Shown here one piece after another: positions 28,488 to 36,898 of a stretch of DNA of 64,000 nt; the first letter of the stretch is position 1, and each line of letters opens with the position of its first letter. The notes under the pieces are model-generated. The model searched no databases, had not been told where the DNA came from, and saw nothing but the letters and a program-made list of their open reading frames with translations. The DNA is from Lapillicoccus jejuensis (lineage in GTDB: Bacteria; Actinomycetota; Actinomycetes; Actinomycetales; Dermatophilaceae). A program made the translations under genes and the position numbers. Where the stretch lies: assembly GCF_006715055.1 (NCBI RefSeq), contig NZ_VFMN01000001.1, positions 992,001 to 1,056,000 of the forward strand. The letters run 5' to 3'.

Positions 28488-28642
28488 CAGGCCTTCTCCC
28501 GCTTGAGGTAGGCGACGAGCCCGTTCCCGTCGGGACCGGCGAGGACCTGGACGAGCTCCCAGCCGTCCTCCCCCCACTGGTCGAGGATCTGCTTCGTCGC
28601 GTGGACGATGAGCGGCACCGTCGCGTACTCCCACTTGGTCAT
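28487..28642 (-). CDS. DUF4177 small protein
   Basis: This 51-residue protein reads as DUF4177: MTKWEYATVPLI, a central DQWGEDGWELVQVL and a C-terminal LVAYLKREK. Function is unknown; in many actinobacteria it precedes ridA, as Rv3678A does. The ATG lies six bases after TATCGT, so it looks leaderless. It is the first gene of the minus-strand operon with ridA and NUDIX. Confidence 0.85.
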   Translation of the reverse strand: MTKWEYATVPLIVHATKQILDQWGEDGWELVQVLAGPDGNGLVAYLKREKA

Positions 28643-28706
28643 GCGCGCACGATATCGGCCCCGGACGACACCGGCTGCCGCCCGCCGTGCCCTACCCTCG
28701 CCGCCC
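28643..28706. promoter_or_regulatory. Divergent leaderless promoters
   Basis: Only 64 bases separate two divergent starts. TATCGT (minus strand, 28654-28649) serves the DUF4177 gene and TACCCT (28693-28698) the plus-strand membrane protein. Their -35 regions must overlap, so the two promoters may compete or share a regulator. Confidence 0.55.
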
Positions 28707-29120
28707 ATGACCACCACGGGGGGACCGCAGGACGCCGTACCGCAGGACGCCGTCCCCGACGAGCAGGCCGAGGAGCACCCGGAGCGATCGCCGGCGCCAC
28801 CGAGCGGACCGGCCCTGTGGCGCCTGCTCGCCGTGCACGTCGCCCTCGTGCTGCTCCTCGTCCTCGCCGCCACCGCCGTCGGCGAGGACAGCTGCGACGG
28901 GCGGGGCGCGTGGTGCTTCTCGCCCGGCGCGATGGCCTGGATCGCCCTCCTGCTCGGCGGCGCCGCGCTGCTGTCGATGCTGGGCGCCACCATCACCGTC
29001 TTGACCTTCGCGCGCCGCGTCCGCGGCACGGCGGTCCGGGTCCTGCTCGGACTCGTCGGCGGCGTCGTCACCCTCGTCGTGGTCGGCTCACCCCTGACCC
29101 GCCCCTACCTCGGGCTGTAG
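28707..29120 (+). CDS. Membrane protein of unknown function
   Basis: The 137-residue protein has a Pro/Glu-rich N-terminus of about 35 residues and three hydrophobic segments (about 36-56, 70-92, 103-125). The loop after the first segment carries two cysteines in EDSCDGRGAWCF. I do not recognise the family. ATG 28707 follows TACCCT by eight bases. Its TAG stop overlaps the -10 box of the next gene. Confidence 0.6.
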   Translation: MTTTGGPQDAVPQDAVPDEQAEEHPERSPAPPSGPALWRLLAVHVALVLLLVLAATAVGEDSCDGRGAWCFSPGAMAWIALLLGGAALLSMLGATITVLTFARRVRGTAVRVLLGLVGGVVTLVVVGSPLTRPYLGL

Positions 29121-29123
29121 CGT
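29118..29123 (+). promoter_or_regulatory. -10 box overlapping the upstream stop codon
   Basis: TAGCGT starts with the TAG stop of the preceding membrane protein gene and ends seven bases before the GTG of the hydrolase gene at 29131. Confidence 0.55.
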
Positions 29124-29130
29124 CCGCCGG

Positions 29131-29916
29131 GTGACGACCTCCCCCGAGCTGCCCGGCATCCCGACCGCCGGTGTCCCCGCCCCGGCCCGCACGACGGCGT
29201 ACGGCGACGACCCCGCCCAGGTGTACGACGTCCGGCTGCCCACCGGCGAGCCGCGCGGCGCGACGGTCGTCGTCGTCCACGGCGGCTTCTGGCGGGCCGC
29301 CTTCGACCGGCACCACGCCGCCCCGCAGGCGCAGGCGTTCGCCGACCGCGGCTACCACGTGGCGGTGCTCGAGTACCGCCGCGTGAGCATGCCCGGCGGC
29401 GGCTGGCCGGGCACCGTCGACGACGTCCTCGCCGCGGTCGCCGCGGTCCGCGACGACGCCGACCTGCCCGAGCCGACCGTCCTCGTCGGGCACTCCGCCG
29501 GCGGCCACCTCGTCGCCCTCGCCGCGTCGCGGACGTCCGCGTGGGGCCTGCGCGGCGCGGTCTCGCTCGCCGGCTGCGTCGACCTGCGCCGCGGCGTCGA
29601 GCTGGGCATGGGCGACGGCGCCGTCCACGACCTGCTCGGCGCCGAGCCCGCCCAGGACCCGGCCGACCCGCTCGCCGCGGCCGACCCCTCGATGACCGTC
29701 CCCGTCGTCCCGGTCGTGCTCGTCCACGGCGACGCCGACGACGTCGTCCCGCTCGAGGTCTCCCGCTCCTACCTCGCCCGGGTCGACGCCGCCGACGGCT
29801 CGCACGCCCCGGTGCGGCTCGTCGTCGTGCCGGGCGCCGACCACGGCGCGGTCGTCGACCCCGCCCACCCCGCCTTCGCCGTCGTCGCCGACGAGGTGGC
29901 CGCGCTGCTCGCCTGA
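29131..29916 (+). CDS. Alpha/beta hydrolase, kynurenine-formamidase/BD-FAE-like
   Basis: The 261-residue protein has the HGGFW oxyanion motif of the formamidase/carboxylesterase group, the nucleophile elbow GHSAGG and a C-terminal GADHGAVVD histidine; the acid is in VHGDADDVVP. No signal peptide. The HGGxW type includes kynurenine formamidases and bifunctional esterases, but no tryptophan-degradation genes are nearby, so the substrate is open. The GTG is preceded by TAGCGT at seven bases. Confidence 0.8.
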   Translation: MTTSPELPGIPTAGVPAPARTTAYGDDPAQVYDVRLPTGEPRGATVVVVHGGFWRAAFDRHHAAPQAQAFADRGYHVAVLEYRRVSMPGGGWPGTVDDVLAAVAAVRDDADLPEPTVLVGHSAGGHLVALAASRTSAWGLRGAVSLAGCVDLRRGVELGMGDGAVHDLLGAEPAQDPADPLAAADPSMTVPVVPVVLVHGDADDVVPLEVSRSYLARVDAADGSHAPVRLVVVPGADHGAVVDPAHPAFAVVADEVAALLA

Positions 29917-30019
29917 TCCGCCCCTCGGGCTGCGCCCGTTTCGCCCCGAAGCGACCCCTTCCGGACCTACCCTGGAGGGACGAGGTCACCGCGTGGTCGC
30001 GGGGCCGGGGAGGAGCGAG

Positions 30020-30379
30020 GTGGCCGGCAGCCCGACGCCCGCACGCGCCGCCCGCCGCGCGGTCGCCACCGGGGCCACCGCCCCGCGCACCGTGCTGGTC
30101 GCTGCGCTCGTCGTCGCCGCGTCGGTGCTGCTCGAGGCCCTCGCCCTGGCCCGGGTCCTGGGCCGTCTCGTCGACCTGCCGGCGGCCGGAGGCCTCACCG
30201 CCGTCGCGGCCGCGGCCGGCCTCGTCGCCGGGGTCGGGGCCGTCGTCGTGCCCGCGCACCACGCCCGGCACACCCTCGGCGAGCTGGCCACCCGGGCCCT
30301 GGCCACCGGCCTCGCCGCCACCCTCGTCGTCGGCGCGGCCGCCGCCCTCGCCACGACGCTGCTGCACCGCCCGGGCTGA
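30020..30379 (+). CDS. Small membrane protein of unknown function
   Basis: The 119-residue protein has a basic N-terminus and three Ala/Val/Leu-rich membrane segments (about 24-45, 57-77, 88-108). GTG 30020 is chosen because GGGGAGGAG lies four bases upstream; a GTG at 29993 would add nine residues and lacks a binding site. No family recognised. It precedes the two ArsA-like genes by 77 bases on the same strand. Confidence 0.55.
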   Translation: MAGSPTPARAARRAVATGATAPRTVLVAALVVAASVLLEALALARVLGRLVDLPAAGGLTAVAAAAGLVAGVGAVVVPAHHARHTLGELATRALATGLAATLVVGAAAALATTLLHRPG

Positions 30380-30443
30380 GCCCGGTGATGTGACCACCGC
30401 CCCACCGCGCGCACCTGACCCGCGAGCGCGAGCGCCCCTCGAC

Positions 30444-30449
30444 TAGCCT
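30444..30449 (+). promoter_or_regulatory. -10 box of the ArsA-like pair
   Basis: TAGCCT precedes the ATG at 30457 by seven bases, consistent with a leaderless transcript for the two-gene operon. Confidence 0.6.
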
Positions 30450-30456
30450 CGGGACC

Positions 30457-31476
30457 ATGGCCGCCGCCTCTCCCCCGCCGTGGTCGCGCGCCCGGCTGCA
30501 CGTCGTGACGGGCAAGGGCGGCACCGGCAAGACGACCGTCGCGGCCGCGCTCGCGCTGGCCCTCGCGCACGGCGGACGCCGGGTGCTCCTGGTCGAGGTC
30601 GAGGGCCGTCAGGGCATCAGCCAGACCCTCGACGTGCCGCCGCTGCCGGTCACCGAGACCCGCGTCGCCCACGCCCCGGGTGGCGGCGAGGTCGTCGGCC
30701 TGTCCGTCGACGCCAAGGCCGCGCTGCTGGAGTACCTGCAGATCTTCTACAAGCTCGGCCGCGCGGGCGGGGTCCTCGAGCGCTTCGGCGCCATCGACTT
30801 CGCGACGACGATCGCCCCCGGGGTGCGCGACGTCCTGCTCGTCGGCAAGGTCTACGAGGCCAACCGCCGCCGCCGCGACGGCCGCCGCAGCGATCCCGTC
30901 CCCGGCGAGATGGCGTACGACGCCCTCGTCCTCGACGCCCCGCCCACCGGCCGGATCGGGCGCTTCCTCAGCGTCAACGAGGAGGTCGCCGACCTCGCCC
31001 GGATGGGCCCCATCCACTCGCAGGCCGAGTCGATCACCCAGATGCTGCGCTCCGGCCAGAGCGTCGTGCACCTCGTCACCCTGCTCGAGGACATGCCGGT
31101 GCAGGAGACGGCCGACGCGGTCGCCGAGCTCGAGGCCGCCCGGATGCCGGTCGGCGCGCTCGTCGTCAACCAGGTGCGCCCGGCCGTGCTCGGGGCGCGG
31201 CCGCTCAGGGCGGCCGCCAAGGGCACCCTCGACCGCGACGCCGTCGCCTCGGGCCTGGGGGCCGCCGGTCTCGACGCCGGCGAGGCGACCCTCGACGGGC
31301 TGCTCACCGAGGCCGGCGAGCACGCCCGCCGGGTCGCCCAGGAGAGCGAGCTGCAGGGTCGCGTCGACGCCCTCGGCAAGCCGGTCGTCCGGCTGCCGTC
31401 GCTGAGCGACGGGGTCGACGCCGCCGCCGTGCGCGAGCTCGCCGACCTGCTGCGCGAGCAGGGGATGGTCGCGTGA
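30457..31476 (+). CDS. ArsA-like anion-transporting ATPase, first of pair (Rv3679 type)
   Basis: The 339-residue protein has the deviant Walker A motif GKGGTGKTT near residue 19 and a switch region LVLDAPPTGRIGRFL. ArsA/Get3-fold ATPases work as dimers; here the partner is probably the adjacent paralogue. In M. tuberculosis, Rv3679/Rv3680 form such a pair next to whiB4 and ponA2, as here. They have been linked to envelope or glycerol stress responses. No arsenite efflux gene is nearby, so arsenic export is unlikely. Confidence 0.88.
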   Translation: MAAASPPPWSRARLHVVTGKGGTGKTTVAAALALALAHGGRRVLLVEVEGRQGISQTLDVPPLPVTETRVAHAPGGGEVVGLSVDAKAALLEYLQIFYKLGRAGGVLERFGAIDFATTIAPGVRDVLLVGKVYEANRRRRDGRRSDPVPGEMAYDALVLDAPPTGRIGRFLSVNEEVADLARMGPIHSQAESITQMLRSGQSVVHLVTLLEDMPVQETADAVAELEAARMPVGALVVNQVRPAVLGARPLRAAAKGTLDRDAVASGLGAAGLDAGEATLDGLLTEAGEHARRVAQESELQGRVDALGKPVVRLPSLSDGVDAAAVRELADLLREQGMVA

Positions 31477-32663
31477 CCCCGCCCAAGAGTCGCCGTACGG
31501 CGCCCCGGACCCCCGCCCGCGCGGCCCGCGCCCCGAAGCTCGACGTCGACACCCTGCTGAAGGACCGCGGGACGCGGATCATCGTCTGCTGCGGCTCCGG
31601 CGGCGTCGGCAAGACGACGACGGCGGCCGCGCTCGGGCTGCGGGCCGCCGAGCAGGGCCGCAAGGTCGTCGTCCTCACCATCGACCCGGCCCGCCGGCTG
31701 GCGCAGTCGCTCGGCCTCGAGGCCCTCGACAACACGCCCCGGCCGGTGCCCGGCGTCGGGGGCCGCAGCGGCGGTGGTCTCGACGCGATGATGCTCGACA
31801 TGAAGCGGACCTTCGACGAGGTCGTGGTCGCGCACTCCTCGCCCGAGAAGGCCCGGGCCATCCTCGACAACCCCTTCTACCAGGCGGTCTCGAGCTCCTT
31901 CGCGGGCACGCAGGAGTACATGGCCATGGAGAAGCTGGGCCAGCTGCGGGCGCAGTCGGACGCGGACGGGTCGTGGGACCTCATCGTCGTGGACACCCCG
32001 CCGTCGCGGTCGGCGCTGGACTTCCTCGACGCCCCGAACCGGCTCGGCTCGTTCCTCGACGGCCGGTTCATCCGGCTCCTCGCCGCGCCCGCCAAGGCTG
32101 GGGGACGTGCCTACCTCAAGGTGTTCAACACCGGGGTCAACCTCGTCGCGTCGACGATGTCGAAGGTGCTCGGCGGCGAGATGCTGCGCGACGTCCAGAC
32201 CTTCGTCGGGGCGCTCGACACGATGTTCGGCGGGTTCCGTGAGCGCGCCGACGTCACCTACGCGCTGCTCAAGCAGCCGTCGACGGCGTTCGTCGTCGTC
32301 GCCGCCCCGGAGCGGGACGCGCTGCGCGAGGCGTCGTACTTCGTCGACCGGCTCGACGCCGACGGCATGCCGCTGGCCGGGCTGGTCGTCAACCGCGTCC
32401 AGCAGGCGCGGGTGCCCCGGCTGTCGGCGGCCCGGGCCCGCGCCGCGGCCGAGGAGCGCGCGGCGGCGGGCGACCAGCTGACCGCGGGTCTGCTCACGGT
32501 GCACGCCGGGATGGCGGAGGCCGCCGCCCGGCACCGCAACCTGGTCGAGCGGTTCACCGCCGGGCACCCGGACACGGCGGTGGTGCAGGTCCCGGCCCTG
32601 GCCGAGGACGTGCACGACCTCACCGGCCTGCGGGCGGTGGGCACGGCGCTGGCCGGCGGCTGA
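31473..32663 (+). CDS. ArsA-like anion-transporting ATPase, second of pair (Rv3680 type)
   Basis: The 396-residue protein has deviant Walker A CGSGGVGKTTTAAAL near residue 40, switch I IDPARRLAQSLGL, and switch II VVDTPPSRSALDFLDAP. The N-terminal 30 residues are basic and disordered-looking. Its GTG overlaps the stop of the first ATPase (GTGA), so the two are made together. A hairpin terminator overlaps its stop codon. Orthologous by position to Rv3680. Confidence 0.88.
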   Translation: MTPPKSRRTAPRTPARAARAPKLDVDTLLKDRGTRIIVCCGSGGVGKTTTAAALGLRAAEQGRKVVVLTIDPARRLAQSLGLEALDNTPRPVPGVGGRSGGGLDAMMLDMKRTFDEVVVAHSSPEKARAILDNPFYQAVSSSFAGTQEYMAMEKLGQLRAQSDADGSWDLIVVDTPPSRSALDFLDAPNRLGSFLDGRFIRLLAAPAKAGGRAYLKVFNTGVNLVASTMSKVLGGEMLRDVQTFVGALDTMFGGFRERADVTYALLKQPSTAFVVVAAPERDALREASYFVDRLDADGMPLAGLVVNRVQQARVPRLSAARARAAAEERAAAGDQLTAGLLTVHAGMAEAAARHRNLVERFTAGHPDTAVVQVPALAEDVHDLTGLRAVGTALAGG

Positions 32664-32675
32664 GCCGCCGGCCAG
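32649..32675 (+). terminator. Terminator hairpin built around a stop codon
   Basis: A perfect 12-bp stem (32649-32660 with 32664-32675) has the TGA stop of the second ArsA-like gene as its three-base loop, so the last four codons form half of the stem. Confidence 0.8.
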
Positions 32676-32699
32676 CACCGGTCGAGCAGGGTCGGAAGG

Positions 32700-32719
32700 G
32701 TCGGGAGCAGGCTCCCGAC
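32700..32719 (-). terminator. Hairpin downstream of whiB
   Basis: GTCGGGAG (32700-32707) pairs with 32712-32719, four bases beyond the whiB stop on the minus strand. It ends the whiB transcript facing the ArsA pair. Confidence 0.65.
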
Positions 32720-32723
32720 GAGG

Positions 32724-33068
32724 TCAGGAGACCTTGGCCGCGGCGGTGCCGCGCAGGCGGTGCTCGTTGAAGAGCGACCACCAGGAGGCCACGTTGCCGT
32801 GGCGGCGGAGCATGGCCCGGCGCTCGCGCTCGGTCATGCCGCCCCAGACACCGAACTCGGTGCGGTTGTCGAGGGCGTCGGCGAGGCACTCGGCGACGAC
32901 CGGGCACTTGGCGCAGATGAGCTTGGCCTGCTGCTGGGCCGCGCCCCGGACGAAGAGCGCGTCCGGGTCTCCCCCGGCGCAGTTCCCCTGCGGGGCCCAG
33001 TCGGCGACGAGCCCGGCGCGGGCCCCGTCGGAGTCGGACGTGCGGGACCCCATGGTCGTGATGGTCAC
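32724..33068 (-). CDS. WhiB-family iron-sulfur regulator (WhiB4 position)
   Basis: The 114-residue protein has the four WhiB cysteines (GNC, CAKC and AEC spacing), which bind a [4Fe-4S] cluster, followed by the GVWGGMTERERR turn and basic C-terminus. WhiB proteins are redox/NO-sensing transcription factors that work with the primary sigma factor. Between the ArsA pair and ponA2 it matches whiB4 (Rv3681c). GTG 33068 has AAGGGGA upstream; another GTG at 33152 with GGGGAGG would add 28 residues, so the start is not settled. Confidence 0.9.
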   Translation of the reverse strand: MTITTMGSRTSDSDGARAGLVADWAPQGNCAGGDPDALFVRGAAQQQAKLICAKCPVVAECLADALDNRTEFGVWGGMTERERRAMLRRHGNVASWWSLFNEHRLRGTAAAKVS

Positions 33069-33418
33069 GATATTTCCCCTTGTGTGTTTCCCCAGAGACA
33101 GGCACCCCGAAGGGAAGCCCCGCGCCGGTACCCCACCGGCCGGGGTGGTCACCGCCTCCTCCCCGAGGACAGCGACCGCCTGTGAGAAGACCGTAGGGCT
33201 CAGCGCCGGGACGCCGACATGCCCCGTTGGGGTGGTTGTCGCGACGGCGAGTGACTAGTTAATTCGGATGACCCCCCGACATCACCCGTCCGGACGACCT
33301 CGGGTGGCCCTCGGCGGTCACAGCCGGGTCACCGGCGTGGCACAGGTGGGCCACGACGGCCCCGCCGACCCTGGTCGGCGACCGGGGGGTAAGGTCCGCG
33401 CGGGTTACCCTGGGCCCC
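33069..33418. promoter_or_regulatory. Divergent control region between whiB and the PBP gene
   Basis: This 350-base gap holds no other gene. For whiB, a TACGGT box on the minus strand at about 33194-33189 would give a leader of about 120 bases containing a CCACC/GGTGG hairpin near 33130-33150. For the PBP gene, TACCCT at 33406-33411 lies seven bases before the ATG. An unusually AT-rich patch (ACTAGTTAATTC at about 33254-33265) in the middle may be a binding site. Confidence 0.5.
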
Positions 33419-35941
33419 ATGCGTGCGGGACGGACGACCAACATCGCCAGCGTGATCAAGCTGCTGGGAGCCTTCGTCGCGACGTCGATGGTGCTCGGTC
33501 TGCTGGTCGCCGGCGTGGCCATGCCCGCCGTCGGGGCCGCCGGCCAGGTCGCCCGCTCCGGCATCGACGTCTTCGACTCGCTGCCCGACTCGTTCACCGC
33601 CGCCCCGCTGTCGCAGCAGTCGCGGATCGTCGCGTACGACGGGAGCCTGCTCTCGACGCCGTACGACGAGAACCGCGTCATCGTCCCGCTCAGCGCCGTC
33701 TCGCCGATCATGCGCAAGGCGCAGGTCGCCATCGAGGACAGCCGCTTCTACGAGCACGGCGGCATGGACATGCGCGGCGTCGTGCGGGCCGTCGTCTCCA
33801 ACGCCCAGGGCGACGTCGTCCAGGGTGGCTCGACCCTCACGCAGCAGTACGTCAAGCAGCTGCTCACGGAGACCGCGCTGCAGAACGGCGACACGGCCGC
33901 GGCGGCGTCGGCGCAGGCGCGGTCGGGACTGGCCGGCCTGACCCGCAAGCTGCAGGAGCTCAAGTACTCCATCGAGCTCGAGAAGCGCCTGAGCAAGGAC
34001 CAGATCCTGCAGGGCTACCTCAACATCGTCTACTACGGCGACCAGGCGTACGGCGTCGAGGCCGCCTCGCAGCACTACTTCGGCCACCCGGCCAGCAAGC
34101 TGACGCTCGTCGAGGCGGCGACCCTCGCCGGCCTCACGCAGAACCCCGGGACGACGGACCCGGTGCACTACCCGGCCAAGGCGCAGGCCCGCCGCAACGT
34201 CGTGCTCGACCGCATGCTCGAGCTCGGGGTCATCACGCAGAAGGACCACGACGTCGCCAAGAGCACGCCGATCGCCAAGACGCTGCGGGTGACGTCGCCG
34301 CGCAGCTCGTGCGCGGGCGCCGGCCAGTTCGCCTACTTCTGCCAGTACGCCCTCGCGTACCTGCTCAAGAGCCCGGAGATGGCGGTGCTCGGCAAGACGC
34401 AGAAGGAGCGTGAGGAGAAGATCTACAACGGCGGCCTGACGATCAAGACCACGCTCAACCCGGCCCTGGCCCAGGTCATGAAGCAGCAGATCGAGGCGCG
34501 CGTCCCGGAGGCCAACGACGTCCGCGGCATCCACATCGGGTCGGCCGGGGTGACGCTCGACCCCAACACCGGCGCGGTCCAGGGCATCGCCCAGAACACG
34601 ACGTACACGACGGCCTCGCAGACCTGGGACAAGACCTCGGTCAACTGGTCCGTCGACCAGATGTACGGCGGCTCGGGCGGGTTCCAGTTCGGCTCGACGG
34701 AGAAGGCCTTCGCCCTCGTCACCGCCCTCGAGGCCGGGCTGCCGATCAACACGCGCGTCCAGGCCCGCGAGGCCGGTCCGGGCAAGCCCACGTTCTACAC
34801 GTCCAAGGAGTTCCCCGGCGGCGACGACCAGTGCGGCCTGGCCGGTCGCGCCCCGTGGTCGGTGAAGAACGAGGCCAACGGCGAGGGCGGCAACCTCACC
34901 CTCAGCCAGGCGACGGCGAAGTCGGTCAACACCGCGTTCGTCGCGCTCGTCCAGCAGCTCGGCGCCTGCAAGGTCCGCGACACCGAGGTCAAGCTCGGCC
35001 TGCACAAGGCCAACGGCCAGCCCATCCCCCAGAACCCGCCGGCCATCATCCTCGGTGCCGCCGAGGTGTCGCCCATGACGGTGGCCAACGCCTACGGCGT
35101 CATGGCGGCCGGCGGCAAGCTGTGCACCGCGAGCCCCATCTCCTCGATCACCGACGCCAACGGCAAGGCGATCAAGGTGCCGCAGCTCGGCAAGGACAAC
35201 TGCAAGCAGGTCGTCGAGCCCGACATCGCCGCGGGCGTCGCCGCCATCATGAAGGCCACCCTGGCGAGCGGTGGCACCGCCTCGACCAGCGCCCTGGCCG
35301 GCGGCCGCCCGGCGGCCGGCAAGACGGGGACCTCCGACGGCAACAACGAGACGTGGTTCGTCGGCTACACCCCGCAGCTGGTCACCGCCGTGTGGACCGG
35401 CACGCCGCTGGAGAACAGCAGCGTCCTGGACAACATCACGCTGGCCGGCCAGTTCTACCGGGTCGTCTACGGCTCGGCGATCTCCGCCCCGATCTGGAAG
35501 GGGATCATGGACTACGCGCTGCAGAACCAGCCCGCGACCGACTTCCCCGCCCCGTCGGCGGTGATCGCGAACGGCAACATCCAGCCCTTCAGCCCCTCGC
35601 CGATCGGGTACTCCGTCGCCAACGCCACGGCCATCCTGCAGAGCCAGGGCTTCCAGGTGCAGGTCGGCGGCACCATCGCCTCCAACTACCGGCCGGGCGT
35701 CGTCGCCGGCACGCTGCCCCGTGGCAGCGCACCGGTCGGGTCGACCGTAACGCTGCTGACCTCCTCCGGGCCCGCCCCCCGCACCCAGACCCAGCAGCAG
35801 CCACCCGCGGGCGGTGCCGGAGGCGGCGGCGGAGCCGGCAACACCGGCCCCGGGGGCGGGCAGGGCAACGGTGGTCCCGGCGGCGGCAACGGCGGCGGTG
35901 CCGCCGGCGGAGCCACTGGCACCCCGCCCGGCCAGGGCTGA
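33419..35941 (+). CDS. Bifunctional penicillin-binding protein with PASTA domain (PonA2 type)
   Basis: The 840-residue class A PBP has one N-terminal membrane anchor (about 13-40), a GT51 transglycosylase domain with catalytic E106 in IEDSRFYEHGG and the GGSTLTQQ motif, and a transpeptidase domain with S426-T-E-K429, SVN in KSVNTAF and KTG in AGKTGTSDG. A single PASTA domain (about 705-775) and a Gly/Pro-rich tail follow. It polymerises and crosslinks peptidoglycan outside the membrane. Position after whiB matches ponA2 (Rv3682). It is preceded by a leaderless-type box and closed by a strong terminator. Confidence 0.93.
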   Translation: MRAGRTTNIASVIKLLGAFVATSMVLGLLVAGVAMPAVGAAGQVARSGIDVFDSLPDSFTAAPLSQQSRIVAYDGSLLSTPYDENRVIVPLSAVSPIMRKAQVAIEDSRFYEHGGMDMRGVVRAVVSNAQGDVVQGGSTLTQQYVKQLLTETALQNGDTAAAASAQARSGLAGLTRKLQELKYSIELEKRLSKDQILQGYLNIVYYGDQAYGVEAASQHYFGHPASKLTLVEAATLAGLTQNPGTTDPVHYPAKAQARRNVVLDRMLELGVITQKDHDVAKSTPIAKTLRVTSPRSSCAGAGQFAYFCQYALAYLLKSPEMAVLGKTQKEREEKIYNGGLTIKTTLNPALAQVMKQQIEARVPEANDVRGIHIGSAGVTLDPNTGAVQGIAQNTTYTTASQTWDKTSVNWSVDQMYGGSGGFQFGSTEKAFALVTALEAGLPINTRVQAREAGPGKPTFYTSKEFPGGDDQCGLAGRAPWSVKNEANGEGGNLTLSQATAKSVNTAFVALVQQLGACKVRDTEVKLGLHKANGQPIPQNPPAIILGAAEVSPMTVANAYGVMAAGGKLCTASPISSITDANGKAIKVPQLGKDNCKQVVEPDIAAGVAAIMKATLASGGTASTSALAGGRPAAGKTGTSDGNNETWFVGYTPQLVTAVWTGTPLENSSVLDNITLAGQFYRVVYGSAISAPIWKGIMDYALQNQPATDFPAPSAVIANGNIQPFSPSPIGYSVANATAILQSQGFQVQVGGTIASNYRPGVVAGTLPRGSAPVGSTVTLLTSSGPAPRTQTQQQPPAGGAGGGGGAGNTGPGGGQGNGGPGGGNGGGAAGGATGTPPGQG

Positions 35942-35961
35942 ACCCGGCACCACGACGCATC

Positions 35962-35993
35962 ACGTACGGCGCCCCCTCGGGGGCGCCGTACGT
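35962..35993. terminator. Strong hairpin terminator
   Basis: A perfect 15-bp stem (35962-35976 with 35979-35993) starts 20 bases after the PBP stop. Confidence 0.85.
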
Positions 35994-36023
35994 CATCTCA
36001 GAACGAAGCAGGCCAGGGATCGC

Positions 36024-36281
36024 ATGAGCTGGAGACGCATGGTCGGGCGAGCCATCGCGACGATCCTCCTCATCGTGGGGATCGGCTGCCTCCTGGGCGG
36101 TGCGTTCTACACAGCAGGAGCCTTGGACCCCCACAACCAGGCCAGCAACCCCTTCGCCGCCATCGGGGTCGCCATCGGTGTGACGCTGCTCGGGGTGGGC
36201 GCCGTCGCCACCACGATCGGCGTGGTCGTCGCACGGAGGGTGTGGCCCCGGCCCCCGCGGTCCGGGTGGCGCAACTGGTGA
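36024..36281 (+). CDS. Small two-helix membrane protein
   Basis: The 85-residue protein has two hydrophobic helices (about 8-30 and 45-68), a polar loop with DPHNQASNP and a basic C-terminus. The ATG has AGGGA five bases upstream and lies 31 bases past the terminator. No family recognised. It could be an independent gene in the PBP-phosphoesterase interval. Confidence 0.55.
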   Translation: MSWRRMVGRAIATILLIVGIGCLLGGAFYTAGALDPHNQASNPFAAIGVAIGVTLLGVGAVATTIGVVVARRVWPRPPRSGWRNW

Positions 36282-36359
36282 GACATGAGCGACGCGCCGC
36301 TGCCCCGGGTCGCCTCACGCGTCGTCGGTCGTCAGGACGTCCTCGTCCGCCCCGCCTTC

Positions 36360-36809
36360 TCAGGCGAGCGCGGCGCGCACCGCGGCGGCCACCTTCGCGC
36401 CGTCCGCGCGCCCGGCGACGAGCGGCTGCACCGTCTTCATGACCAGGCCCATCTGGGCCATGCCCGTCGCGCCGGTCTCCGCGACGGCCTGCCGGACCAG
36501 CTCCTGCACCTCGTCGTCGCCGAGCTGCTGGGGCAGGTAGGCCTCGAGGACGGCGAGCTCCGCCTCCTCCTTGTCGGCGAGCTCGGGACGGTTCGCGTCG
36601 CGGTACGCCGTCGCCGCCTCCTTGCGCTTCTTGGCCTCTTTGGCCAGGACCTTGAGCACCGCGTCGTCGTCGAGCTCGACGGCCGTGTCGCCGGCGACCT
36701 CGGCGTTCGTCACGGAGGTCAGCGCCATCCGCAGCGTCGCCGACCGCGTGGTGTCGCGGGCCTTCATCGCGGCGGTGAGGTCGGTGCGCAGCGTCTCCTT
36801 GAGCGTCAT
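36360..36809 (-). CDS. GatB/YqeY-domain protein
   Basis: The 149-residue protein is a YqeY-like helical domain: MTLKETLRTDLTAAMKARD at the N-terminus, LEAYLPQQLGDDEV in the middle and MKTVQPLVAGRADGAKVAAAVRAAL at the end. YqeY resembles the tail domain of GatB and may act in tRNA-dependent amidation, but this is unproven. The ATG at 36809 matches the family N-terminus; GTG 36824 would add five residues. It is divergent from the metallophosphoesterase. Confidence 0.87.
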   Translation of the reverse strand: MTLKETLRTDLTAAMKARDTTRSATLRMALTSVTNAEVAGDTAVELDDDAVLKVLAKEAKKRKEAATAYRDANRPELADKEEAELAVLEAYLPQQLGDDEVQELVRQAVAETGATGMAQMGLVMKTVQPLVAGRADGAKVAAAVRAALA

Positions 36810-36898
36810 GCACCCAGTCTCCACCCCGCGGCGGGGACAGCCGTCCCGCGGGTGGACGCCCGGGCGGGCCCACCGGCCCGTCGTGGCAGCATGGGGCG

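Noticed and set aside
30457-32663. Arsenite efflux operon
   Set aside because: ArsA-fold ATPases are present, but there is no arsB, arsC, arsR or acr3; the position matches the Rv3679/Rv3680 pair.
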